IMG/VR virus record: IMGVR_UViG_3300030419_007235
Span: 1-33,531 of that record
Length of the DNA: 33,531 nucleotides
From: a virus
Reading direction: 5' to 3' (one strand)
The stretch's first letter is position 1, and each line of letters begins with the position of its first letter. Below the pieces are notes generated by a model. That model had not been told where the DNA came from. It was given only the letters and a program-made list of their open reading frames with translations, and did not search any database. The position numbers were made by a program, and so were the translations under genes. Shown here piece by piece: positions 16,218 through 23,486 of this stretch.

Positions 16218-16237
16218 TTTTTTAGAGGAGGGTAAGG

Positions 16238-19200
16238 ATGAGCGACAGAGTAAAGTCTAATATCCCGTTTGTGGGATTACACGCACACAGCGTAGCCGGT
16301 TCATTATTTGATGCACTTGGGTATCCCAACGAGCATATGGACTTTGCCTATAGTAATGGGTGTGATGCACTAGCGTTAACTGACCACGGGAACGCAAATG
16401 GTCTTTCTCACCAAGTACTGCACGCTAAAAAGATGAGGGAAGAGGGCAGAAATTTTAAGCCCATCTTCGGTACGGAAGCATATTTTATTCCGTCCATCAA
16501 AGAATGGCGTCAAGAGTATGAGAAGGCCATGGAGGACAAAAAACGCGCAAAAACTCTTGGTTCAACCTTGAGTGGCGCTACTGTTGAAGATGAGAATTCC
16601 AGTAAAAAGGTCCAAGATGTATTGCGCCGCCGTCGCCACCTTATCCTCCTCGCTCAAAATCAAAAAGGACTTCAGAACATTTTTAAACTGATTTCTGAAA
16701 GCTATAAAAGTGAAAACTTCTATCGCTATCCTCGTATGGACTTTGATCTCCTTGCGAAATATAGTGAGGGAGTTATTGCAGCTTCCGCATGTCTTGGAGG
16801 TGTATATGCTGGTAATTACTGGGAAAACAGGGAAAACGGCGAAGAGGCTGTTCTTGATGCAATGCGAGAAACAACTCGCAAAATGATTAACGTATTTGGT
16901 GATCGTTGGTATGGCGAGCTTCAATGGAATAACGTGCCCGAACAACATCAGCTAAATCAATATATCATCAAGATGCATGAAGAATTTGGTATCGGACTTA
17001 TTTCAACCGCAGACAGTCACTATCCAAGTCGCGATGCCTGGAAGGATCGTGAACTTTACAAGCGCCTTGGTTGGCTTGGCAAAGCCGCCCCATCTTATGA
17101 GAGCACTGAGCTTCCAATTGATGTCGAGGAGATTGGGTATGAATTGTATCCCAAAAACGGCGATCAAATGTGGGAGAGCTATAAGAAGTACTCCAAGTTG
17201 GTGGGCGTAGAATACGACGACAGCCTGGTGCTGGAGTCTATCAAACATACCCACGAAATCGCTCACCAGTTAATTGAAGATTTTCTTCCAGATAACACCG
17301 TTCGGTTGCCCGATTTCGTCGTACCAGCGGGATATACAGCGACACAGGCGCTTGTTAACATGTCATTGGAGGGTTTGCGAGATCGAGGCCTTCATAAAAA
17401 CAAAGAATATACCGAGCGCCTTCGTCATGAACTTACAGTTATTGATGACAGGGGTTTTTCAAAATATTTCTTAACAATGAAAGCAATCGCAGACAGGGCT
17501 AATAATTGTATGCTCACGGGTCCAGGTCGCGGTTCAGCCGCTGGCTCACTCGCCGCATATGCCCTTGGAATCACTCAGGTTGACCCTATTAAGTATGGAC
17601 TTCTATTTTCACGCTTTCTTCGTTCTGATGCTACCGACTATCCAGATATTGACTACGACGTAGCAGCGCCAATGGAGTTAAAAGAGCAATTAATTGAAGA
17701 ATGGGGAGATACAACTGTTGTTCCGATTTCTAACTGGAACACTCTCCAATTGCGTTCCTTGATTAAAGACATTTCCAAGTTTTACGGCATTCCTTTCAAG
17801 GAAGTAAACGAGGTTACGGGCAAGATGCTTTTAGAGGCAACCCCCGCCGCTAAGAAAGCACATGGTATTAAAGCGGGTGTTTACGCACCCACGTTTGAGG
17901 AGACAAAAGAATATTCTCCAACCTTGCAAGCATTTTTAGGCAAATACCCGCATATTGCAAGCCATATCGACAGGCTCTATGGACAGGTACGCTCTTGCTC
18001 TCGTCACGCTGGTGGTGTCGTAGTTGGTGAAAATCTTGATAAATGGATGCCCCTCATCAACTCTAAGGGAGTCCGTCAGACTCCTTGGGCAGAAGGGCAG
18101 AATGTTCGCCACCTTGAGCCAATGGGTTTTATTAAGTTTGATATTCTCGGACTATCCACGCTCGCAATGATTGACGGAGCAATTCGACACATCTTGAAGC
18201 GAGAGCACGATATAGAGGATCCGACGTTCAACGATGTAAAAGATTACTACGATAAACACCTACACCCAGATACTATTAATCTTGATAGCCAAGACGTTTA
18301 CGAGAACATCTTTCACCAAGGCAAGTGGGCAGGAATATTCCAGTTTACGGAAAAGGGGGCACAAGCATTTTGTCAGCGAGCTAAACCAACCAGCATCGTT
18401 GATATCTCTGCTATTACCTCTATTTTCCGCCCAGGACCGCTCTCAGCAAAGGTTGACGATCAGTATGTGGAGGCGAAAGAACACCCACAATATATCAAAT
18501 ATGATCACCCACTGATACAAGAGGTTACAGAGGAGACATACGGTTTCCTTATCTTCCAAGAGCAAATTGCCATCCTGGCACACAAGCTTGGTAAAGACCT
18601 GTCTCTTGATGAGGGTAACAAGCTTCGCAAGTTGTTGACCAAGAAAGGGACAGGTAAGGGTCACGAAGCTAAGATGAAAATTCACTCTAAATTTATTATC
18701 GGGTGCGTTGAAAAGGGCATACCACGCAACGTAGCAGAAGGCATCTGGGACAAGTTTGAATATTTCTCAGGATATGGTTTTAACAAATCGCACGCTGTAT
18801 CATATTCTATGCTTTCTTACCAATGTGCTTGGTTGGCACACAATCACCCCGCTGAGTGGATGGCTGCATTTTTAGATAAAGAGCCCGAGAGTAGAAAAGA
18901 AAAGGCAATTAATATTGCCAAGGGTTTTGGCTTTAATATCCGCAAATTGGATGTCAACACCTCTGGGCGTGTTTGGGAAATCTCTGAAGACGGCGAAACT
19001 CTCGTCCAACCCCTAACATCTGTTAAGGGGCTTGGAGATGCTGCGATTGACCAGATTGTACACAATCGCCCTTTTGAGAAGGTGGAGGACTTTATTTTCA
19101 ATGAAAAGATGGTATATTCCAAACTCAACAAGAAGGCACTAGATGTTCTTGTCCGCTCAGGTGCGATGAACGGGCTTGTAGACGACCGATTTAGCGGCCT

Positions 19201-19669
19201 GAAACATTTTTGGTCTGCAATTGCAGTTGACCGCCCTCGTAAGTTGAACAAGCTGGAAGATAATATTGAATTATATCGCCCTGAAGGTGATTTCGAGGAA
19301 GAGGAGATTATTCAATACACGGTGGAACTTACCGGCGTGTTTCCGATGAGCGAAGTTATGAGTGACGACATTGTAGCAAAGTTGGAGCAAAATATGATTC
19401 CTCCAATTGGAGAATTCGATCCTGACCTCAAAGTTACTTGGTTTATTCCCCGCAAGATTGTTCCGAGAAAAACAAAGAATAACAAAGACTATTGGGTTGT
19501 AGAGGTTATTGATGACACTGGCACCACTTCAAGTATTAAATGTTGGGGAGTAAATCCAAAACTTGATATTCTCTACCTTAACCGCCCATATATGGCAAAG
19601 CTTGACTGGCACCCAACGTGGGGCTTCAGTACTCGCTCATTGAGACATAATTTTAGATTATTATCTTGA
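16238..19669 (+). CDS. dnaE: DNA polymerase III alpha subunit (family C, DnaE type)
   Basis: 1143 residues, close to bacterial DnaE (about 1160). The N-terminal PHP domain keeps H15-x-H17 (GLHAHS), TDHGN (D49, H50) and TADSHYPSRDAW. The palm has GPGRGSAAGSLAAYALGIT followed by YPDIDYD, where D470 and D472 are the catalytic pair. RSCSRHAGGVVV, FRPGPLSAKVDDQYVE, YGFLIFQEQI and FNKSHAVSYSMLSYQCAWLA follow in order. The C-terminal OB-like region is present (about 1040-1143). It is a full, apparently intact replicase, and a second polymerase beside the family A gene at 2730. No clamp or clamp loader is seen in the window. Strong GAGGAGG site; probably transcribed from 15831. Confidence 0.95.
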   Translation: MSDRVKSNIPFVGLHAHSVAGSLFDALGYPNEHMDFAYSNGCDALALTDHGNANGLSHQVLHAKKMREEGRNFKPIFGTEAYFIPSIKEWRQEYEKAMEDKKRAKTLGSTLSGATVEDENSSKKVQDVLRRRRHLILLAQNQKGLQNIFKLISESYKSENFYRYPRMDFDLLAKYSEGVIAASACLGGVYAGNYWENRENGEEAVLDAMRETTRKMINVFGDRWYGELQWNNVPEQHQLNQYIIKMHEEFGIGLISTADSHYPSRDAWKDRELYKRLGWLGKAAPSYESTELPIDVEEIGYELYPKNGDQMWESYKKYSKLVGVEYDDSLVLESIKHTHEIAHQLIEDFLPDNTVRLPDFVVPAGYTATQALVNMSLEGLRDRGLHKNKEYTERLRHELTVIDDRGFSKYFLTMKAIADRANNCMLTGPGRGSAAGSLAAYALGITQVDPIKYGLLFSRFLRSDATDYPDIDYDVAAPMELKEQLIEEWGDTTVVPISNWNTLQLRSLIKDISKFYGIPFKEVNEVTGKMLLEATPAAKKAHGIKAGVYAPTFEETKEYSPTLQAFLGKYPHIASHIDRLYGQVRSCSRHAGGVVVGENLDKWMPLINSKGVRQTPWAEGQNVRHLEPMGFIKFDILGLSTLAMIDGAIRHILKREHDIEDPTFNDVKDYYDKHLHPDTINLDSQDVYENIFHQGKWAGIFQFTEKGAQAFCQRAKPTSIVDISAITSIFRPGPLSAKVDDQYVEAKEHPQYIKYDHPLIQEVTEETYGFLIFQEQIAILAHKLGKDLSLDEGNKLRKLLTKKGTGKGHEAKMKIHSKFIIGCVEKGIPRNVAEGIWDKFEYFSGYGFNKSHAVSYSMLSYQCAWLAHNHPAEWMAAFLDKEPESRKEKAINIAKGFGFNIRKLDVNTSGRVWEISEDGETLVQPLTSVKGLGDAAIDQIVHNRPFEKVEDFIFNEKMVYSKLNKKALDVLVRSGAMNGLVDDRFSGLKHFWSAIAVDRPRKLNKLEDNIELYRPEGDFEEEEIIQYTVELTGVFPMSEVMSDDIVAKLEQNMIPPIGEFDPDLKVTWFIPRKIVPRKTKNNKDYWVVEVIDDTGTTSSIKCWGVNPKLDILYLNRPYMAKLDWHPTWGFSTRSLRHNFRLLS

Positions 19670-19694
19670 CAAATAAAAAAAGCCCAGTTATAAT
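19666..19694 (+). promoter_or_regulatory. Sigma70-like promoter after the DnaE gene
   Basis: Perfect TTGACA (19666-19671, overlapping the DnaE stop), 17-bp spacer, perfect TATAAT (19689-19694). It drives the block of the GapR-like, dUTPase, zinc-knuckle and IMPDH-family genes. Confidence 0.85.
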
Positions 19695-19717
19695 AATAAA
19701 ACATTAAGGAGATTATA

Positions 19718-20008
19718 ATGGATTTATCACTTGTTAGCAATGATGTTGTTGTGGAAGCACAACTTTCTGAAACAGAAGAAGCAAAGCGTCAAAAGGTGCT
19801 TGAATATATTCGCTCACTCAAAACGATTGAGGAGGCTATCGAGCCTTACGCAGAACAAAAGCGAGAGCTTAAAGCTGAGTTTAAAGAACAGGGTTGGCTG
19901 TCGGGAGACGAAATCTCTCTTGCCGTAAAAGCTTATCGCATGCTCAAGAAGGATCAAGATATTGATGAGCTTGTTGAGATGTTTAATTTCTTGCGAGGTG
20001 AAAAATGA
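19718..20008 (+). CDS. Small helical protein, possibly GapR-like (DUF2312-like)
   Basis: 96 residues, nearly all helical. The segment EYIRSLKTIEEAIEPYAEQKRELKAEFKEQGW...AVKAYRMLKKDQDIDELVEMFNFL (residues 29-92) follows the pattern of GapR: a long coiled-coil helix rich in E/K, a short turn with a Gly, then a helix with R/K-K-x-D and a closing helix. GapR binds overtwisted AT-rich DNA ahead of the replication fork. The match is by pattern only, and an unrelated helical bundle is possible. It is first in an operon directly behind the DnaE gene and has its own consensus promoter; ATGA overlap with dUTPase. Confidence 0.4.
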   Translation: MDLSLVSNDVVVEAQLSETEEAKRQKVLEYIRSLKTIEEAIEPYAEQKRELKAEFKEQGWLSGDEISLAVKAYRMLKKDQDIDELVEMFNFLRGEK

Positions 20009-20463
20009 TTATTGAGTACAATAGAACACACCTAAACGCTCACCCACCGACACGCGGAAATCCCAGTGATGCGGGGCTGGACGTGTATTTTTCCCCCAAG
20101 ACTCGTGAGGCGATAACGGTCGCTCCCGGCGAAAGCGTTGTTCTTCCAACTGGGCTTAAATTTGGCGTTCCACATGGTTATATGCTTGAAGTTAAAAATC
20201 GTTCAAGCGTAGCAGCAAAGCGCTCACTTGTAGTGGGCGCATGTGTAATTGATTCAGGCTATGAGGGTGAGGTTTTTGTTAATCTCCACAACATCGGGAA
20301 CGAAGCACAAGTAATTGAGCCACACACTAAAATTGCACAAGTTGTCATGACACCGGTTGTGTCGTTCCGTGCGATGGAAACTACAAATCCAGATCTTTAT
20401 GGTTGGTACCCCATCACAATCAGCGACAGGGGAGACGGCGCATTAGGGAGCACAGGTGAATAG
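20005..20463 (+). CDS. dut: dUTP diphosphatase (trimeric dUTPase)
   Basis: 152 residues, typical for the trimeric family. All conserved motifs are visible: I, DAGLDVYF (22-29); II, NRSSVAAK (65-72); III, CVIDSGYEGEV (80-90), holding the catalytic Asp and uracil-site Tyr; IV, the HTKIAQVV stretch (107-114); and V, RGDGALGSTG (142-151), the phosphate-closing arm. It hydrolyses dUTP to dUMP, keeping uracil out of phage DNA and feeding dTMP synthesis. It overlaps the GapR-like gene by 4 bases and the next gene by 8. An insertion between motifs IV and V (NPDLYGWYPITISD) makes it slightly unusual. Confidence 0.93.
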   Translation: MIIEYNRTHLNAHPPTRGNPSDAGLDVYFSPKTREAITVAPGESVVLPTGLKFGVPHGYMLEVKNRSSVAAKRSLVVGACVIDSGYEGEVFVNLHNIGNEAQVIEPHTKIAQVVMTPVVSFRAMETTNPDLYGWYPITISDRGDGALGSTGE

Positions 20464-20743
20464 AAAGCAAAGACGTGCTCGCGATGCGCAAATTCGTAAA
20501 GATGGAAATGAAGAGTTGGCATCCAAAGTCGCCATGTTTGGCAAATTGCCTGATAAATGCACTGCTTGTGAAAGCCCCTACGACAAAACAAACAAAGAAA
20601 TGGCGACAACTTGGAGCGTTGTTGTGAGGAAAGAAGACGAAGACAACCCGGTTCGTCTCTATTGTCCCGATTGCTGGAATACAGCACAAGAAGTACTAAG
20701 TAACTTCTTAAAAACAATGGAAGAAAAAGAAAATGAATTTTGA
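20456..20743 (+). CDS. Small zinc-knuckle protein of unknown function
   Basis: 95 residues with two CxxC pairs, CTAC (35-38) and CPDC (70-73), spaced as a treble-clef or rubredoxin-like zinc site. The N-terminus MNRKQRRARDAQIRK is strongly basic and the C-terminus acidic. Starts at GTG 20456 inside the dUTPase gene and overlaps the IMPDH-family gene by 11 bases. Nucleic-acid binding is plausible but unproven. Confidence 0.65.
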   Translation: MNRKQRRARDAQIRKDGNEELASKVAMFGKLPDKCTACESPYDKTNKEMATTWSVVVRKEDEDNPVRLYCPDCWNTAQEVLSNFLKTMEEKENEF

Positions 20744-21764
20744 AACACATGTTACATTTGATGATGTACTGTTAGTGCCCCAATATAGCGACGTTAAATC
20801 CAGAAAGGAAGTATCGCTATCATCTGAGCTGTCAAAAGGCGTCGATCTTCGTGTGCCAATCATATCCGCGCCGATGGACACCGTTTGTGAAAGAGCTATG
20901 GCAACTAAAATGGCTGAATTTGGCGGACTTGGAATTATTCACCGGTATAATTCTATTGATGAACAGTCCACTCTTGTTCGCGACTCCTGTCATACCGGAA
21001 ATAAAACTGTCGGAGCAGCCATAGGCATTACAGGTGATTATATTGAGCGTGCCGGAGCATTAATAGAGGCTGGCGTGAGCGTGTTGTGTTTGGATGTCGC
21101 TCATGGAGATCATGTACTGATGCACGTCGCTGCTCACAATATTGTTGATAAATTTGGACACAAGGTGCATGTCATGGCGGGCAACATCGCAACTCATGCC
21201 GCTGCCGTCGAGTTGGCAGACATTGGCGTCAACAGTGTCCGAGTGGGGATCGGAGGAGGTTCAATTTGTTCCACTCGTATCCAAACTGGGCATGGCATGC
21301 CGACACTCGCATCTGTTATTGATTGTGCAAAGGCCAAAAAACAATTTCCAGATCTTAAAATTGTTGCTGATGGTGGTATTAAAACATCTGGTGATATGGT
21401 TAAGGCGCTGGCTGCTGGAGCCGATTTTGTAATGGTGGGATCTCTGTTGGCTGCTACAACAGAGGCACCTGGCGAAATTGTTTATAAAGATGGTGAGAAA
21501 TTTAAATCTTATCGTGGCATGGCAAGTAAGGACGCCCAGATGGACTGGAGAGGAAAGACCTCATCTTTGGAGGGTGTGGCAACGGTAATTCCCTATAAAG
21601 GTCGGGTGCTTCCAATCCTCGAAGGGTTCGAAAATGGAATCCGCAGTGGATTGTCCTATTCCGGCGTTCGCACCCTACAACAACTTCGCGAGAATGCCCG
21701 CTTCATTCGTCAGACCGCTTCAGGACTATCAGAGAGCAATACCCACATCATGTGGAGATATTGA
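20733..21764 (+). CDS. IMP dehydrogenase / GMP reductase family enzyme without CBS domains
   Basis: 343 residues forming one TIM barrel: TFDDVLLVPQYSDV (8-21), ISAPMDTVC (44-52), DVAHGD (121-126), the nucleophile loop VGIGGGSICSTR with C179, then VADGGI and FVMVGSLLA for phosphate binding, and SYRGMASKDAQ. The late flap reads SLEGVATVIPYKGRV, which is nearer IMPDH (EGV) than GMP reductase (EGK). The CBS regulatory pair that IMPDH normally carries after the nucleophile-side strands is missing, giving a GMPR-like length. It would raise GTP and dGTP precursors. Which reaction it runs cannot be settled by eye. Confidence 0.88.
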   Translation: MNFETHVTFDDVLLVPQYSDVKSRKEVSLSSELSKGVDLRVPIISAPMDTVCERAMATKMAEFGGLGIIHRYNSIDEQSTLVRDSCHTGNKTVGAAIGITGDYIERAGALIEAGVSVLCLDVAHGDHVLMHVAAHNIVDKFGHKVHVMAGNIATHAAAVELADIGVNSVRVGIGGGSICSTRIQTGHGMPTLASVIDCAKAKKQFPDLKIVADGGIKTSGDMVKALAAGADFVMVGSLLAATTEAPGEIVYKDGEKFKSYRGMASKDAQMDWRGKTSSLEGVATVIPYKGRVLPILEGFENGIRSGLSYSGVRTLQQLRENARFIRQTASGLSESNTHIMWRY

Positions 21765-22102
21765 TGCCAAAAAAGAAGTGGGATGAAAAGGGCGAAAAGA
21801 TACAGACTTATGTACCTGAATCACAAAAAGTAGATTTAAAAATTAAACTTCATCATCACGGGCTGACACAGGCAGGTTTTTTGCGAGGAGTTATTAAAGA
21901 ATTTCTAACCGAAGATCCACAGTTTATGGCATGGTTTGATGTGTGGAAATTAAGAAACAGTAAAATTAAATCTTCACAGCGTCATGCCAAATCAGACAAA
22001 CTAAAAATGAAGGGACAGAATGTTGCCTCTAAGTTTGGAATAAATGAAGGCGAATTAGAAGATATATTTGACGTAATTGCAAAGGAGCACCCAGACCTAT
22101 GA
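21764..22102 (+). CDS. Small basic protein, ribbon-helix-helix-like
   Basis: 112 residues from ATG 21764, which overlaps the preceding TGA by one base; GGAGA at 21754-21758 supports it over the in-frame GTG at 21752. Residues 14-49 (TYVPESQKVDLKIKLHHHGLTQAGFLRGVIKEFL) have the strand-helix-helix rhythm of Arc/MetJ-type DNA-binding proteins. A basic linker and a helical C-terminus follow. It may be a transcriptional regulator. It precedes the sigma-region-4-like gene with an ATGA overlap, which fits a regulatory pair. Family assignment uncertain. Confidence 0.5.
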   Translation: MPKKKWDEKGEKIQTYVPESQKVDLKIKLHHHGLTQAGFLRGVIKEFLTEDPQFMAWFDVWKLRNSKIKSSQRHAKSDKLKMKGQNVASKFGINEGELEDIFDVIAKEHPDL

Positions 22103-22323
22103 TAGAATGCGCTAAAAAATGTTGTGAATTAAACGTATCTTGTCCTGTTAATGATTGTCGTTACTGGATAGAGTATGAAGAGGATTTAAATTGTACAAAT
22201 ATAGCAATTGATAAAAACGGAACAATGAAATTGAGAGAAATTGCAGCACGATTAAGCCTTACGCCTGCTAGAGTTCAACAGATAGAAAAGGGCGCTCTTT
22301 GTAAGTTGAAGAAACTTATGTGA
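22099..22323 (+). CDS. Sigma-70 region 4-like mini protein with Cys-rich N-terminus
   Basis: 74 residues. The C-terminal half, GTMKLREIAARLSLTPARVQ followed by QIEKGALCKLKKL (residues 41-73), closely follows sigma-70 region 4.2 (TLEEIGKRLGVTRERVRQIE...ALRKLR), the helix-turn-helix that reads -35 elements and contacts the RNA polymerase beta flap. The N-terminal 32 residues carry C4, C8, C9, C15, C20 and C32, a likely metal site. No other sigma regions exist. T4 late transcription uses a similar small sigma-like protein (gp55) and a flap-binding co-activator (gp33), so this is a candidate phage transcription factor. It follows the ribbon-helix-helix-like gene by ATGA overlap. Confidence 0.6.
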   Translation: MIECAKKCCELNVSCPVNDCRYWIEYEEDLNCTNIAIDKNGTMKLREIAARLSLTPARVQQIEKGALCKLKKLM

Positions 22324-22407
22324 ATTTTTGTTCTTTTTGTTCTGTAGCACTCTAATTATATATGATTATTTTGCACTCAAATAGGTGCATCTAGGAGATA
22401 ACAAATT
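22324..22407 (+). promoter_or_regulatory. Intergenic region with weak promoter-like and repeat elements
   Basis: Contains a 9-base tandem repeat (TTTTTGTTC at 22325 and 22334), GCACTC twice (22347 and 22373), and a weak TTGTTC-18-TATGAT pair (22337-22342, 22361-22366). AGGAG precedes the ATG at 22408. It probably holds a promoter of a different class from the TTGACA set. Confidence 0.3.
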
Positions 22408-23013
22408 ATGAGTAAAAAGAAAATTTTATCAGAAGCACAGGTTCGCCGCTTTCAAGGTCTTGCTGGCATTCCTGCGCTTGGAGAGACGACAATTCCCACA
22501 GTGGCACTCTCCGAAATTGGTGAGGGTGAAAACGTCTTTGACCGTGAGGAAGACGATCCACCCGAGCTTCCTGGCGACGAAGGCCCAGAAGATGAATTAG
22601 AAATGGGTGTGGACTTGGAACCTTCCGATGAAGGAGGTGAATTAGATTTAAGTCCAGAACAAAAAGAAGATCTCGCTGCCGATATCGTCCGTGCAGTTGC
22701 TCAAGAGCTTTCTGTAGCCCTTGAGCTTGAGGAGCCAATTGCAGTAGATGCCCCTGGTGAAGAAGAGATGGATCTGGACGTGGGTGACGAAGAATTAGAA
22801 TTAGACATGGGGCAAGAAGAGCTTCCGCCCGAAGAGGAGGAGCCTGCCATGGCGATGAGATCGTATGGAGGGGCTGACCTTGAAGAAGCCGAAGAAGCGG
22901 AAGAGGGCAAACTTGAAGAGTCAGACGAAGATCTCACAGAGGTTGCCGATGATGAAGCTCTTGTCAACGAAGTGCTCCGACGAGTCGTTGCACGTCTTTC
23001 AAAAAAGCAATAA
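22408..23013 (+). CDS. Highly acidic protein of unknown function
   Basis: 201 residues, of which roughly a third are Asp or Glu, concentrated in residues 38-180. It starts with a short basic and helical region (MSKKKILSEAQVRRFQGLAGI) and ends with a basic helix (VNEVLRRVVARLSKKQ). No membrane segment. Phage proteins of this build include scaffold or core proteins, DNA mimics and packaged proteins; nothing decides between them. Its + strand is strongly purine-rich through the Glu/Asp repeats. A strong AGGAG site and a perfect palindromic terminator after it suggest a self-contained transcription unit. Confidence 0.7.
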   Translation: MSKKKILSEAQVRRFQGLAGIPALGETTIPTVALSEIGEGENVFDREEDDPPELPGDEGPEDELEMGVDLEPSDEGGELDLSPEQKEDLAADIVRAVAQELSVALELEEPIAVDAPGEEEMDLDVGDEELELDMGQEELPPEEEEPAMAMRSYGGADLEEAEEAEEGKLEESDEDLTEVADDEALVNEVLRRVVARLSKKQ

Positions 23014-23035
23014 AAAAATAATCTCCTAAAAATCA

Positions 23036-23065
23036 ATAAAAGCCGTGGAATTCCACGGCTTTTAT
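23036..23065 (+). terminator. Perfect palindromic bidirectional terminator
   Basis: A perfect 30-base palindrome centred on GAATTC: arm AAAAGCCGTGG (23038-23048) and its exact complement CCACGGCTTTT (23053-23063), plus AT and AT flanks. The GC-rich stem with an A run before and T run after is suited to terminate from either side. It separates the acidic-protein gene from the membrane-protein gene. Confidence 0.75.
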
Positions 23066-23073
23066 GTTATAAT
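23065..23073 (+). promoter_or_regulatory. Extended -10 promoter candidate
   Basis: TGTTATAAT (23065-23073) immediately follows the palindrome, with the same TGT-TATAAT seen in other promoters here. No good -35 lies 17 bases upstream; a second TATAAT is at 23080-23085. Would serve the gene at 23097. Confidence 0.45.
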
Positions 23074-23096
23074 AATAGTTATAATAAGAGGTTGTT

Positions 23097-23486
23097 ATGA
23101 ATTCGTTTCTTTGGTTTATTTTGGGGTTCGCATTTTGTCGTATCATGCAAAATCTGTACATAATTGGAAAAATTTCTATTTTTATGAGAAAAGCAGCAGA
23201 GGATGCTCTGAAGCTTCTTGGCACTGCTGCCGAAGATATCGCATATATTCGTCAATTAAAACACCAAACTGTAGAAAAATACGGCGATTCAGAACAATTG
23301 AAAATAATTAAGAATACAGATGATCATGTTTTCAATTCTTGGAAACGTTCCGCTGTGGAGAATTTTAAAAGAAATTTTCCTGAACCCTATAACAAGGCTA
23401 TTGAGTTTAAAAACTGGGATGAGGCGATGGAAGTTTTAGACAGGATTCACAAGTCAGAGCTTGAGAGAACAAATGTTACTAAATGA
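23097..23486 (+). CDS. Small membrane-anchored helical protein
   Basis: 129 residues. The N-terminal 30 residues (NSFLWFILGFAFCRIMQNLYIIGKISIF) form a hydrophobic segment, followed by a charged helical domain (RKAAEDALKLLGTAAEDIAYIRQLKHQTVEKYG onwards) with no recognised family. The layout suggests an inner-membrane anchor with a cytoplasmic domain. GAGG precedes ATG 23097. It overlaps the following kinase-like gene by about 14 bases. Confidence 0.6.
   Translation: MNSFLWFILGFAFCRIMQNLYIIGKISIFMRKAAEDALKLLGTAAEDIAYIRQLKHQTVEKYGDSEQLKIIKNTDDHVFNSWKRSAVENFKRNFPEPYNKAIEFKNWDEAMEVLDRIHKSELERTNVTK

Noticed and set aside
22325-22342. CRISPR-like or larger tandem array
   Set aside because: Only two copies of a 9-base T-rich unit, no spacers, so it is just a short local duplication.
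22701-23036. Minus-strand ORF rich in Ser (111 residues)
   Set aside because: It mirrors the Asp/Glu-rich codons of the acidic gene on the + strand; it has no ribosome site and no neighbours on that strand.
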